Below, piece after piece: positions 45,846 through 58,994 of a stretch of 64,000 bases of DNA. Location of the stretch: contig CM073562.1 in the NCBI GenBank assembly GCA_037074615.1, forward strand, positions 6,619,001 through 6,683,000, in the 5' to 3' direction. The DNA is from Leucaena leucocephala. Lineage: Eukaryota; Streptophyta; Magnoliopsida; Fabales; Fabaceae. The stretch's first letter is position 1. The number at the start of each line of letters is the position of its first letter. The notes below the pieces were generated by a model. That model ran no database searches. It worked only from the letters and a program-made list of their open reading frames with translations, and was not told where the DNA came from. The translations under genes and the position numbers were made by a program.

Positions 45846-48195
45846 TGTCATATCCCAATTTTTAGGCTTATAAGCCCAGTATATAGCCTAAAAAAGGGAT
45901 GCTACTAGACCCTGTTGAGCAGAGATCTTAGTAAATAGAGAAAATTATGCTGATCAGTTTGATGCAACGCAGAGTTTGAATATGAGGTCCTGAAATATTT
46001 ATATTAATTTTTGAAGAGAAGAAAAATTAATACAGTATTCTCTAGACCTCAAAATCAGATGAAATATGACAGTAAATTCCTATAATTAATATAAGAATTT
46101 CTGAAACTGACAGAACCCAAAAAGGAGTTCTATAAAATTTACTACAGAATTTACAGTGGATTAAAAGACCCGATAAATAGGTTTCGGAGGAATTTCTCGA
46201 GAATTGAGCCCATAAAGATAGTGGATCATACAGAGGGTCCAGAATGGCACCTTGTAAGCCTAATGATATTTTTAGATAAGTATGTGGGTCAGGGCTAATA
46301 AAGATCGAGAAAAATGAAGAATTACGAAAATGCCACCTAAGGTATGCCACTGTGTTGTATCATTAAGTTAAAGTAAGACGAAGGGCGTTATGATCATTTG
46401 ACTAAGGTTAGATAGTCAAGAAACGGTATCTGGATAGTTGACTAGGGTCAAGAGGTACTCTGGTAAGGTATAGAAAGATAAGAGTGCCGCTAGAAGTACT
46501 AAAGAGGTATTAAGGGTATTTTTGGTAATTTACTAAGGATGTTTCTTGGGAACCAAGCCACTAGAGTAGATGACAATCCAAGGCCCAAAAACGTAGCCCA
46601 AGAGTAATGTGGGCCCAAGAGGCATTAAAATATTATTTTAGTGCTTTTTCAATAAAGTAAAGTGACTCGGTCCAAGATAGAACTGGGTAAAGTGATATGG
46701 AATCATAAGAGGACATAAGTGGGGCCCACAATGCGCCACATGGCATGATTACCATAAAAGAAGAAAAGCAAAGGACACATGGCATGATTAGAGAAAAAGG
46801 AGAAAAAGCAAGAGGACACGTGGCACGATCTCGGCCGTCTATTCAGGGAAAAGACTCTGGAACTCTCTGAAAAGGCTGAGTCAGCTGGTGAGGTGTCCTA
46901 AGGGCCCCACTATTGTGCCACATATACCCCTGAGGTGTCCCCTGAGGTGTCCTGGATGTCATCATGATGATGCAGGCAAAGCTTCTTGAGGAAGCAAGCA
47001 ATCTGAGCCATTCATCGCGATTCAATCTGAGCCATTCATTCCACCTCCACTCACCTATAAATAGGACACTCCTCCTCACTTCATTCCCATAGATTTAGCA
47101 AGAAAAAGAAGAGAGAAGAGAGAAAGAGAGAAAGAAAGGAAGGAAGAGAAAGAAAGGAGGAGTTCTGGTAGAGCCAGGAGCAGTCTAAGGAGTTTAGGGA
47201 CTGGGCAAAGCTTATGAATGAGGTAAGTAAGTTATCTAGTCTCTGCTCTAATAAAGTAGAGGATTGCTCTTAGTGGTTAGAATGGAGAAATATCTCTATT
47301 AATAAAGTTAGCTATAGCTAGAAAGAAAGTTAGAGGAATGTCAGAGTAAGGATATTACCCCTAGTTGAGCATGAGGTAAGTAGATATATATTGGATAATA
47401 ATAAAGATATTGTTATGCTATGATAGGCTCTGACCTATGAAAAGAAAGAACCTTAGAGACAAGGCTAAGAGCTGGAAGGAAAGGCTACATGCCAGGTAGT
47501 AAACTTACATACTTGTATGCTTATACTGCTTAGATGTTTTATGTGATATTTTCTTACCTTGATGATGTGAGGCATGTATGATTAATTAATGCTCTCTTCC
47601 TTTTTATACTATGGCCATATGTTATAATTAAGTAACATGGAAACATGTATGTTATCATGATGCAAGCATGATCATTAAGTATACATATAGTAACATCAAG
47701 CATATAGTTGCATACATTGTATGGTTATCGTTTGCTACTGAGATTTCCCCAGAAATCTCATCCCCTTCCATGTAATCCCAATCCCACAGGTATCTTTAAA
47801 GAGGACCAAAGAATCATAGAGAGGAGCTAGGGATTGGATAGTGCAGAGGTTATGCAAAGATGGGACCAAAGTGCTGGAATCAGGGAAAAATGTAGGATAA
47901 ATAGTAAACTTCAGACATTGACTGATGTGGATATGGTCAAGGTGTGGTCAACGAGTTATTTTTTCCTGAAAGAGAATTATCTTAGCTTCGCGTAGCAATT
48001 TGAACCACTTCATTTTGATTTTTCTAGAATTAGTTATAAATTTTTGAAGTCAGGTCACTCCGCTGGAATTTACACAGTGAACAGTGTTCGCTAGGAGTAA
48101 AATTTCAGATTGTATGATTTGACTTCAATGGCCCTAGAAGTCATTCTAAATGCTACTGAATGGTCCCTAAAATGTAAGAAAATGAGGATGTTTCA
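45846..48195 (+). repeat. Solo LTR, family B (2350 bp)
   Basis: It starts TGTCATATCCC and ends GAGGATGTTTCA, with GTTAC at 45841-45845 and 48196-48200 as a perfect target duplication. It lies inside the family A LTR in the same orientation. It has TATAAATA at 47056-47063, then a GA-rich tract (47100-47162) and a GAGGTAAGTAAG donor-like site at 47220-47231. Two minus-strand frames inside (46042, 46843) are chance. Confidence 0.93.
47056..47063 (+). promoter_or_regulatory. TATA box of solo LTR B
   Basis: TATAAATA, followed 44 bases later by a purine-only leader stretch. The same layout is seen at 52771-52778 and, on the minus strand, at 39759-39766. Confidence 0.6.
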
Positions 48196-49555
48196 GTTAC
48201 TGTTCACTCACATGAACAGTGATTGGAATTTCATGATTTTGATGCTTCCAATGGTTTTAAAATGAAAAGTTGTGTGGAGTAAAGTAGAGAAACAAGTATG
48301 GGAAGCATTAGAATCAAATTGAGAATTTTTGAAAGAATTGTATGCATATGTTCAGTTCTATACAGTAGGCCATGAAGGAGCTAGAATTTCATTATTCTAA
48401 GCTCATAGATGGATTCAAAAGATGAAATTATGTAGGGTAAAGTCAAGACATCAACTAATTCGAAGGCTAAGTCTATTAGTTAAGATTAAGGAAAATAAGT
48501 GAGCTTAATGTTCAAGAGGAAGTTATGTTAGTTAAAGTAAGTTTAATGCTCAAGGAAATTAGATGATAATGGATGAATGGTTATGTGATGTTAGGAATTG
48601 ATTGATATACTCCAAAAGAAGCAGCTGCATATCCAAGAGAAGTGAGAAGAAAGAAGCAAGATAAAGTGAAAGAAATCAAGTATATGAGGTAGTAAACTTA
48701 TCCTAAACTTGTATGCATTGAATGTTATGCTTGAATTTGCTATGGCTTTGTTGAATTATGCTGCATATGTGCTTATATATGAAGCTCTGTTACTATGATT
48801 ACTTTGGCTAATTGTATTTCATATGTTACATGAAAGCATGCACATTACACAATGTTAACACTTTCACAAGCAAGTACAAGTATCTACATTAATGTATGCA
48901 TTGTTTAGTAATGTTTGCTACTGAGATTTCCCTAGAAATCTCATTACTTTTCATGTAAACCCAATCCCACAGGTTTGTGAATAGTAAAAGAGGATGATGA
49001 AGCATGAAGAAAAGCTAGGGATTGGATGGTATATATGTTATGTAAATGTGTAATGTTGTTGTATGACCAATGTAAGTAGTGATGGTTATGATGTAAAGAA
49101 AAATAGTAAATGATAGAATAAATATATGAAATTTTACAGACATTATGCCAAGCTTCATTTTGACACCAAGAATGCCTTATTTGGATGTCTTTACAAAGAG
49201 AACTAATTGTCCAAAATAAGGGACCAGCATCTGTTTCCAGAATTTTTGACCAAATAAACAGTAATATTTGGTGAATAAACTGTATTAATTGACGAGTCAC
49301 TTGGTTTGGAAATTATTTTTCCCTTAAATTTCAAGATGTTATCTTCATCTATATTTTTAAACCACTTTATTTTGATTTTTTTAGAATTAATTATGATTTT
49401 TTGAAGTTCATTGCGTAATCTTTAATCCCATATGAACAGTAACTTGAGAAAGAGTAAAATTCTAGATTTTGCTAATGGACTTCCAAGGTCTTGTAAGTGG
49501 TTCCAAATGCTACTGAATAGTCCCTAAGACATATACAAGTAGGGGTGCTACATTT

Positions 49556-49568
49556 TGGTATCAGAGCA
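49556..49568 (+). other. Primer-binding site (initiator Met tRNA)
   Basis: TGGTATCAGAGCA, three bases after the LTR end. It is an exact match to the common plant gypsy and copia PBS. It shows that 44024-49552 is a 5' LTR. Confidence 0.9.
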
Positions 49569-49756
49569 GAAGTTTCTAGCATGATTTAAGATATTTCCCA
49601 GATCCTAACTGTAAATAGTAAGTACTTTGTTAAGTTAGGGTATGTATTGAGATAGTTAGCATTGCTTATTTAACCAAATATTACAGGAGTAGATATAGGA
49701 TTTTATAAGGTTAAGTTAGAGGCTTCAATTAATAAGGGAGACCCCAGCCAGTAGTA

Positions 49757-50640
49757 ATATGTGAGGATAATGTACATCCAGACTTTAATCATCCCTCAGA
49801 CAATGAAGATAGTTCATATGAGAGTATAGGGGATCAGTCAGGAAAGTCTATAGTAGAATGTCCTATAGATGTTTCTGTAGACTCAAACCTATAGTATGGA
49901 GGTCATGTAGAGATTAAGCCTGAAGTTGTGTATGCACCAGATGATGTTGAGTCTAGTGACTCTACACAGTATGAGTTTATTAGAGTGCCCTCTAACCCTG
50001 ATGTAAGCTCTATTCCTCTGATGAGAGGACATATTACGATTGAGGAAGCTGAGTACTAGTACTAGATTATGGGTAGACTAGATATTATTGCTCCTTCACC
50101 AGAGTTTGAGGATAGAGTTGTTATGAGTAATAAATAACAGTCCCCTAATTTAGACATCCAGTCAGAGTTTATGACATTTCCTATCCATTCCTAAAGTCTA
50201 GAAATATATGACTTTATAGAGAAAGATCAGTGTGATTTTCCTCATCCTAGTCAACCCCAACCTTCTTTGTTAAAGACAGATAATGCTGACTATATCAGTC
50301 TCAAGAAAGCTGTAGAAAGTGAATTACTCAGCTTAGGTCAGGGGATGGATATAAGTAGAAATTACGAGCAGTTAGTTTACCTACAGTTCCTCAATACCGT
50401 AGGAAGGATGATAAATAGATACACAGTGGAAGGCCTTAACCTAAATCAAGTTTATGCTCAAGCAAACTGGCATGAGATGGTAGTGAGTAAAGTACTTCCA
50501 TATACCCCTACATGGCATATAGAGCTAAGTGAGTATCTGACAAGGGCTCTAGCAGCTGATATACAGGAGTGGTACTTATGTGTGTAGAAGTTTGTGCAAT
50601 CTATGATTTCCTAGAAAAGAATATAGAAGGAGATGAGGGG
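49757..50640 (+). pseudogene. Acidic leader ORF, unassigned
   Basis: A long frame with few stops follows the PBS by about 190 bases. It starts EDNVHPDFNHPSDNEDSSYE, stays Asp-, Glu- and Ser-rich for about 160 codons, and then passes into a 106-residue open stretch (50267-50587). That stretch (ISLKKAVESELLSLGQGMD, LNLNQVYAQANWHEM, SEYLTRALAADIQEW) looks alpha-helical. The position and the PDFN-Ser-Asp motif match the leader ORF at 8640-8944 in the minus-strand chromovirus. There is no CCHC knuckle or gag landmark. It might be a fast-evolving gag N-terminus or an extra accessory protein. Function is unknown. Confidence 0.45.
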
Positions 50641-52238
50641 TAATGTAAAATTACTCAGATGTATAGTAGTTATAATGTACCCCGAATATGTAATTGACAT
50701 AAATGTAATGTATGTACAAATGTTATGGTAACATGAAATATGAAGTTTTATGTGATATAATGAAATGATTATTGGTTGAACATGTATGTTAATATGTTCC
50801 CTTTTTAATGTGATTATGATGTATAGACATGAATGAGTCTTAATTGACTCTGAAGATGCTGACCTCACTGAAGGTTATCAGTTAGAGGTCTAGCACATAG
50901 TGCAGGCAAGTTAAACATTACAAAGCACTAAGATACATAAGATCAGTTTAAGAAGAGGTTCAGAAGTAGTTCCCCTATATGATCATCAGGAGTTGATCTA
51001 CAGTATGAAAGACTTTATGCAGCTAGTATTTACGAAAAAGAATAATGAGAAGTTAGAATGAGACTTGCCTAAGAATGATCTAATACATGGCCTAAGGTTA
51101 AAGACGTGATGGTTAATAGATAGAAAGTTAATGTTCCCAAGATAGAGGGATTCCATCACAAAGAGACAGTAACCTAGTGCTCTACCCAGAAAACAGAAGT
51201 AATAGTGCTGGATGATAAATGAGATCCATATGACTTAAATTAGTCAGGATCCAAAGACAAACTAGAGAGGAACCTCAGTCTAGTCTAGAGTAGACTAAGA
51301 TAGATGAACAGAAAGAGTTAAGAGATACAAAAGTTACTCCATACAAGATAGAGAGTGATTCGCTTACTTGAGAAGTTTTCTCGAAGAAGTTTGAAAGAAG
51401 CATTCCTCTTAATTAGATAGAGGTGAGTGTAAGGCTAAGGGTTAGAGCAAAGGAAAGAGAAACCATTTGATGAATACTTAGCTAAGTTCATCGACATGAA
51501 CGTTGAGGCGTAATAGGAGGATAAGAACGTTAGTAATCCAGGAGGATAAGAGAAAACTTAAAAGTATAAATGGCATAAAAAACAAGCCCTTCCTCAGTTA
51601 GCTGAAAGAAAATACCTAACTCAGTTATGGATTACCGCTAGATTATGGTGAGGCCAAGGACACAGAAGTCCTTCAGGTTAGAGACATAGAAGTATTACAG
51701 GCGATGAGAAATGTTATGATAAGAATGAATATAACCTAGTAAGATAGCCACAGATTCAAAGATAAAGTGATTCCTCTATCCTATATAAGAAAGAGTAAAG
51801 AAGGGTTAAGTCTATACCCTAATAAGAGGGTGATATGGCAGCCTAAGTGAAACAAGTAAATGATTTAGGATCTTGAATAAATGATCAGGACCTAGTGATT
51901 AAGGGATAGAATACTTTAAAGTCTACCTAGTTAATTGTTTAATTGCAATGTAAGTATAAGGGATGGTTGAGAAACTATATAATAGTGATATGGCTTATGT
52001 TGCCATAAGTTATGATGAGAAGTTGCATCTCCTTGCAGTTGTCATATGATAACACGCATGTTAAAGAATGCTTCAATGATTGCATCTCCTTGCATATTAT
52101 GCATGTTGAGTATGCTATGATGAATGAATACTCCCCTTTACATTACATGCAGGGTAGAGTAGATATGATGAGAAAGTTTTGAGAAATTTATTGCTCTCAT
52201 ACCATATGAGATGCAATTAGATAATTGAACTTGGTAAC
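50641..52238 (+). mobile_element. Degraded internal region of the plus-strand gypsy element
   Basis: It contains a stop-ridden frame near 50990-51180 (KDFMQLVFTKKNNEKLE and onward) homologous to 57791-58045, and later a stretch with KKPFDEYLAKFID-like text (about 51470) that resembles a gag C-terminal block. Bases 52010-52235 match 58555-58790, including TTGCATCTCCTTGCA text. At 52238 similarity to the sister element stops and LTR B sequence begins in mid-LTR. No RT or integrase is seen. Confidence 0.55.
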
Positions 52239-52770
52239 GAGCCACCAGAGTGCTTGGACTTGATTAGAGACCCAAGATAACATTCCTAGATGTCCAAAAA
52301 AGTGGCCCAAGAGGGATGTGGGCCCAAGTGGCATTAAAATATTAGTTTAGTACTTTTTCAATAAAGTAAAGTTACCCAATCAAAGATAGGACTAGGAAAA
52401 GTAATCAGATAAAGCTTTATACTCATCCAGAACCATAAGGTGGCATAAAAGATGTCCTCATGGGACACACAAGGTGCCACATGGCATGAGTATAAAGAAA
52501 GAAGAAAAAGCTAAGGACACGTGGCACGATCTCAGCCGTTCATTCAGGGAAAAGACTTTGGAAATGCTGAGTCAGCTGGTGAGGTGTCCCAAAGGTCCCA
52601 CCATTATGCCACCTAGCATGTGAGGTGTCCCATAGATGATTTCATTTTGATGAGTCATCTAGGATGATGATGTCATCGTGATGATGCAGGCAAGGCTTCT
52701 TGAGGAAGCTAAGCGATCTGAGCCGTTCATCATGATTCAATCTAAGCCATCCATTCCACCTCCTTCCAAC

Positions 52771-52778
52771 TATAAATA
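52771..52778 (+). promoter_or_regulatory. TATA box of the truncated LTR B
   Basis: TATAAATA, in the same context (CACCTCC- and AACTATAAATA-like) as at 47056. Confidence 0.6.
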
Positions 52779-52943
52779 CCCCTACCCCCTTCAAGGAACT
52801 CCATGATAATCAAGAGGAAAGGAAGAGAGAGAAAGAAAGGAAGAGAAAGATATGAGGAGTTCTGGTGGAGCTAGGAGCAATCTAAGGAGCTTAGGGACTT
52901 GGCAACCTTAGGAATAAGGTAAGTAAGTTATTCTAGTCCCTAC

Positions 52944-55900
52944 TATAACATCCTTACTTTTATACATCTTAGGGACCATTCAGTAGCATTTGGAACCACT
53001 TACAAGACCTTGGAAGTCCATTAGCCAAATCTGGAATTTTACTCTTTCTCGGATTACTGTTCATATGGTATTCCAGATTACGCAATGAACTTCGAAAAAT
53101 CATAATTAATTCTAGAAAACTCAAAATAAAGTGGTTCAAAAAGATACATGAATATAAAATCTTAAAAGTTAAGGTAAAAATAATTTCCAAACCAAATAAT
53201 TATCCAATCAATACAATTTATTAGTTGAAGTTTACTGTTCATTTGGTCAAAACTCTGGAAATAGATTCTAGTCCCGTACTTTGGAAATTCATTTCTCTTG
53301 ATATACACATCCAAGTTAAATGTTCTACCTATGCACTTAAATATCTGGGTGTGTGCTACATGCTCATAAAATTTCATGAAATAATTCCTTGATTTGCTAG
53401 GTTAAACTGAAGCCACAACAAAACTATTCCAGGACCTACGTTTTTACCATTTCATTTTCCTTCCTTTTACTTTCAATAATTGTTTTAGCATGCATAAGCT
53501 ATCAAATAAGCTTCTTAATATTCATATACATCATGTAAATATGCCATAAGTATTTCAAATAGTTTCATCACAGAACTAGACACCTTACATGGCATTTACA
53601 TATATGGGCAATTCATAGTATATGCTAAAATCTCAATACTTCACTTCCTTTCTTCCATTCTTTAGCTTTTCTCCATGCATACCTTTTCCATCATGCTTGA
53701 CCTAAATTGGTTGGTTATGGGAGAGTGAGATTCTAGGGAATCTTAGTAGCAAACATTACCACTTAAATATGCAAGATGGATGCTAATGCATGATATGTAA
53801 TTTCATTAAACTTTCTTTAATTAGTGACATGCCATCATGCTATATACTCTTACATAATAGTGCATGGCCATGGAAACATGTTATTAACAATAAATTCAAC
53901 ATCATTGATTATTTCATAACATCGTTCAAATAACATATACATGTCAACACATAAGCATACCACATCAAGCACATAAAGAGGTAAGTTCACTACCTTGTAC
54001 TTAAGCTTTCCTCTTGATCTTTAGCATTTGCTCCCTAGCTTTCCAACCATGAAGCCTTTATGTCCATCACTTCCCAACATCTTCTTGGATGTTTTAAGGT
54101 CCTAAACACATTCATATTCATCACATAACTCATTATGACTCATGAACTCCAACAATGTTCAAGACTAACTTTGTTACACTCTTTATTGTCATAACTTTCT
54201 CTAATCTTCACTAATCCACTTGGCCCTTGAACCAATTGATGTCTTGACTTTACCCTAAACAATTTCATCTTTTGAATCCATTTATGAGCTTAGAATCATG
54301 AAATTCCAGCTCTTTCATGGCCTGCTGTACAGAACTGAACATAAGCATACAATTGTTTCAAAAATTCTCATTTTGATTCTAATGCTTCACATACTTGTTT
54401 CTCCATTTTACTTCACACAACTTTTCATTTTAAAACCATTGGAACCATCAAAATCATGAAATTCAAATCACTATTCCAAAAACTACAATCTTGAGATTTT
54501 AATGTTTCCAAGGTTCAAAACCTTTCCAATCCTACACAAAATCATCATACAAACTCAATGGAAGCATTAAATATTTGAAATTCCATTTCCTTCCCTCATG
54601 AACAGTGTATACTAAACAGGGTACACTATGGCAAAGTCAAAAATATCAATTTGATTCAACAACCAATCACTTAACTAGCTTGTTTAAGCTTCAATCATAT
54701 GTTTCTAACTTTAATTTCTTCTTTCCCCTTTCATCTAAGGTTTTTGGGCAGCAACACCCCTTAGAGAAAAATCACCTTTCCCCCCATGAATACCCTAAGT
54801 TCAAGCTCCCAAATCAAAGGAAAATAAGTTAGGAGAGATTGCTTACCTTTAATCTCTAGTTTGCTTGAACTTTAGTATCTTGAATCTTCTTTGTCTTGAC
54901 TTGAGATTTCATTTTGCAAGAGTTTCCCCAAGGGTTCATGGCTCATGGTTTTGCTGCAGAATTGAGGGGGTATTTATAGCCAAAATCCATGAAAAATCAA
55001 TGGCCAAGATTGATTTGGTTACTATTTAATCCAATGGCTCACATTTAATCTTGGATTTAACTTTTTCTAAAAAGAATAATTATGACATCATTCGGGATGG
55101 CTCATGGAACACCTAATAGGGGTATGTGGTGTGATGCCCATGTAAGTAAGCTTATGGAAAAATTTCAGTCCAATCAAGTACCGATCGGAGCAGTTTCACA
55201 ACAATCGGACTGTGTTCTGTTCCTAATTTTTTATAATATACCAGGATATGTATTCTATTCTAGAAATCAATGTATAAACTTCTCATACCATTTAAATACT
55301 TGTACTGGGCCATAACTTAATTACATATCCCTTAGAAAATGACCAAAATACCCTTGGTATCCTTTCTTGCACTATATTGACCCTAAGGGCATAATTGTCA
55401 TTTCACCCCTCTTTACACTGCCTCAGGGCATATATTAGCTCTAAATAATCATATTCATACTATGTACCATATTTTTGACCTATCCAAAATGACCAAAATG
55501 ACCTCCATCTATCATTAGTACAATCTGGGCATCTAGGGGCATTTTCGTAATTTTGCACTTTTCCTGGACTGCTCTGGACCCTGGTCCACTTAACTGTCCA
55601 ATCATCATATTGGGCCTACTATGGTGCCATTTGGGCCTTGGTTTAGGCTCATTGCCTTTAGGCCCTTTATGGCACAAATCCCAAGACACCTCTCCTGATC
55701 CTATTTATCGGGAATTCTATTCTACCGTAAAATCCCGTAAGAATTCTACAGGATTCCTTTTCTGACTCTATTAGTTTTATAAATTTGTATATTAAATATA
55801 AGAATTTATGGTAAAGTTTCATCTGATTCTGAGATCTAAAAAATACTGCAATAATTACTTCTAACTTTAGAAATTTATATCAATTAATCAGGACCTCAAA

Positions 55901-56270
55901 TCGAAATTATGTGACTCCTTAAACTGACTGGAATAACTTTATCTATCTACTAGTAAAATTTGAGTCTAATCTGATTTTGGGCATTTTTTAGCCTTTTTCG
56001 ATTCAACTTTCTTATAATTACACTTAGGTCCCTGACTTTTTGCTTATTTACATTCAGGTCTCTAAACTTTTAGAAATTACCACTTTTGGCCCAACTTTTG
56101 TTTCTACTTTAACTTTTAGCCTTTAAACTTTTTCTAATTTTTGTTTAGGTCCCTTTCTTTCTTGAAGACTCATTTAACCTTTATCATTTCTTCTGATCTT
56201 CGTCATAATCCTTTCTAAACCTCTTTCAACTATTAGTATTATACAGATAGGAAAAATTTAGGATATGACA
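52944..56270 (-). repeat. Solo LTR, family A, minus strand (3327 bp)
   Basis: It is flanked by CCTAC at 52939-52943 and 56271-56275, a perfect target duplication. On the minus strand it starts TGTCATATCC, has TATAAATA at 54971-54978, an AAAGGTAAGC motif at about 54841-54850, and ends GGATGTTATA. This is the most complete LTR A copy in the window and the reference for the deleted copy at 27566-29234. Frames inside it (54605, 55082, 55480, 55553) are chance. Confidence 0.94.
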
Positions 56271-57225
56271 CCTACTCTAATAAATTAGAGGATTGTTCTT
56301 ATGAATTTAATAGTTAGAATAGAGAAATATCTCTCTTGATAAGGTTAGCCGTGGATATAAAGAAAGTTAGGGGATTGTCAGATAAAGGGTATTACCTTAA
56401 GTTAAGCATGAGTTAAGTAGAGCTATACTGGATAGAATAATAATAAAGATATTATTATCCTATGTATAGGCTCTGACCTATGAAAAGAAGGGACGTTAGA
56501 GCAAAAGCTAGGGACTAAGGAAAGGCTACACCCAGGTAGAAAACTTATCATAAACTTGTATACATTAAATGTTATGCCTGATTGTGCTATGGCTTTGTTG
56601 AATTATGTTGGATATGTGCTTATGCTTGAAGCTATATTTCTATGATTACTTTGTCCAATTGTATTTCATATGTAACATGGAAGCATGCACATTACACAAT
56701 GTTAACACTTTCATAAGCAAGCACCAGTATTTACATTATACATGCATTGTTTAGTACCATTTGCTACTGAGATTTCCCCAAAAATCTCATCCCCTTCCAT
56801 GTAATCCAAATCCCACAGGTTTATGATGAGAAATGATTGAAGAAGCATGAAGAAAAGTTAGGGATTGGATAGTACAAATGTTATGTAAAGTTGGGACCAA
56901 AATGCTGGAATCAAGGAAAACTTTGGATAAACAGTAAATTTTGGACGTTGATTGATTAACTGAGCCAAGGTGTGGTCAACAATTTATTTTTTCCTGAAAG
57001 AACATTAAGTTAGATTTGTGTAGCAATTTGAACTACTTCATTTTGATTTTTCTAGAATTAGTTATGATTTTTTAAAATCAAATCACTCCTCTAGAATTTA
57101 TATAGTGAATAGTACTCGATAGAGTAAAATTATAGATTATGTAATTTTACTTCAATAACCTTAAAAGTGGTTTTAGATGCTACCATTTGGTCCCTGAGAT
57201 GTATGAAAATAAGAATGTTATATTT

Positions 57226-57238
57226 TGGTATCAGAGCA
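57226..57238 (+). other. Primer-binding site (initiator Met tRNA) of the sister element
   Basis: TGGTATCAGAGCA, three bases after the LTR end, identical to 49556-49568. Confidence 0.9.
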
Positions 57239-58994
57239 AAGGGTTCTGGCTCAGAGCATAAGATTATGGCACAAAACAGAAGGTTCTAGCTTAGTGATGC
57301 CTGGATTAGTTAGATTAACCCCTTAAACAAGTTAGAGATTTGAACTAAATAGGTTTCCTCCCTAGTATGAGATATGGGGATGGTGTTCACCACTTAGAGA
57401 ATGTTTTAGATAAGAGACAGTGACACCTAGATAAATAGAACAATAACCCATACCTTACAGATTTATGAGGTAGTCATTAAGGAAATAACTACGATTGACT
57501 AGTCTTAGTCAGCCACTACCGCCAAGGTCTCGTGTTTCTTAGCACGATGTGGTTAGACTAAGTAGGATAACATTTGGGGAGTAGTTTCCTCTATTGATAG
57601 AAGCTGACCAGTCTAAGGTCAAGGGAAGCTATAATAGTAGCTCAAGGTATCATTATGTGGCTAAACGTTATAGTGATGATGATAATGAAGGTACCAACCT
57701 CGTTGAAGTTTATCAACTAAAGGATTGGTATAAAGTGTGATCAAGCCAGATAGTACAAAGTACTGAGATATGAAAGATTAGTTTAAGATAATGTTCAGAA
57801 GTAGATCCTCCATGGGAGTAGATCTACATTACGAAGAATTTGTTCAGCTAGTGTTTCCTGAACAAAAGAATCAAAAGTTAAAGCAAGACTTACTTAGGAA
57901 TGATCCTAGCACATTGCTTAAAATTAGAGACGAGATGGTTAATAGAGAGAGAGTTGATATTCCTAAGATAGAGGGACTATATCATGAAAAGACAGTAACC
58001 TCACGCTCTACCTTAGAGAATAAAAGTAATAGTACTAGACGATAAATGAGATCCAAGTGATTTAAGTTAGTTAGAATCTAGAGATAGACCAAAAAGAACC
58101 ACAGTCTAGTCTAGAGTAGACTGAGACTAATAGAGAAAAAGAGTTAAGAGATAGTTGAGAGATACAAAAGTTACTCCATAAAGATGGAGATTGATCCGTT
58201 CACCTGAAAAGTTTTTGTCAAATAGTTTCCCAAAAGCATTCCTCTCAGTTAGAAGAGATGAGCGTGAGGTTAAGAGCTAAAGCAAGGAAAAAGAAACCCT
58301 TTGATGAATACTTAGCCAAGTTCATTGAGAATTTAATGACTAAGAAGTTAGCTTACGGATTGAATTTCGTGTTATAAAGAAAGCATTTTCTTGGGTAGTT
58401 GCAAAAGTTCAAGAGAGTGGTATATGTAAGATAAGAAAAAAGAAGTTTATGATGTCTAGAGAGAGAAAGGTAGCCACAGTTTTAAAGATAAAGAGACTCC
58501 CTAATTCAAGAAAGAGTAATGAGCAAGAGTCAGATAAAGTAATGATATGATGGCTTATATTACCGTAAGTTATGATGAACAATTGCATCTCCTTACAGTT
58601 GTCATATGATGACACGCATATTAGATAATGCTTAAATGATTGCATCTCCTTGCATATTATGCATGTTAAAGTATGCTATGATGAATGAATACTCTCCTTT
58701 ATAGTAAGTAGGGTAGAGTATATATGATGAGAAATTTATGTTGCTCCCATACAATACGACATGCAATTAGATAATTCAACTTGGTAATGATGAAGCAATA
58801 GAAAAGTGATAAATGAGATAGTTAGCCAGTTAATTCTCAAAGAATATAATGAGAATTTATAACCTGACAAAGATAGTAAGTTGGGTAGAGAATGAGATTA
58901 TAGATGAATGTTAGTGGCAAACCTAGAAGCATATGATTACAGTACCCAAGACATATCCCTTCAGTAGGATAAGATACATTAATGATGTACCATG
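57239..58994 (+). mobile_element. Degraded internal region of the sister gypsy element
   Basis: It matches 50840-52238 of the neighbouring element from about 57665 on. The first 400 bases after the PBS are diverged and stop-ridden. A KKKPFDEYLAKFI-like block lies near 58290. The conserved text ATTGCATCTCCTTGCATATT is at about 58640. The segment is interrupted at 59000 by a solo LTR, and a short piece continues at 63589. Confidence 0.55.
57791..58045 (+). pseudogene. Unassigned gag-region ORF of the sister element
   Basis: An 84-residue open frame contains YEEFVQLVFPEQKNQKLKQD, then NDPSTLLKIRDEMVNRERVD. A stop-broken homologue is present at about 50990-51180. It is charged and Lys/Glu-rich, without Cys knuckles or a membrane segment. 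Between the PBS and a FDEYLAKF-like block, gag identity is the most likely reading, but I cannot confirm a family. Homology between the two copies shows that it was once a real coding segment. Confidence 0.45.

Larger units (their letters stand above)
44024..49552 (+). repeat. 5' LTR, family A, of a plus-strand gypsy element
   Basis: It starts TGTCATATCC and ends GGTGCTACA directly before a PBS. Removing the nested solo LTR (45846-48195) and one duplication gives about 3174 bases, close to the 3327-bp solo copy at 52944-56270 (opposite strand). TATAAATA is at 45327-45334, and an AAAGGTAAGC donor-like motif is at 45455-45464. No gene is present; the frames at 43858, 43956 and 48944 are chance. 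Confidence 0.88.
52239..57222 (+). repeat. 5' LTR, family B (5'-truncated), of a sister element
   Basis: It aligns with 46545-48195 of the solo LTR B and ends GAATGTTATA immediately before a PBS. The first about 700 bases of the LTR are missing. A TATA box is at 52771-52778, a GA-rich leader is at about 52813-52855, and a donor-like AAGGTAAGTAAG is at 52917-52928. A solo LTR A is nested at 52944-56270, just 16 bases after the donor-like site. Confidence 0.82.

Noticed and set aside
55480..55765. Overlapping frames on both strands in the 52944-56270 LTR
   Set aside because: Gly/Pro-rich frames overlap on both strands inside a solo LTR and have no support from the other LTR copies.
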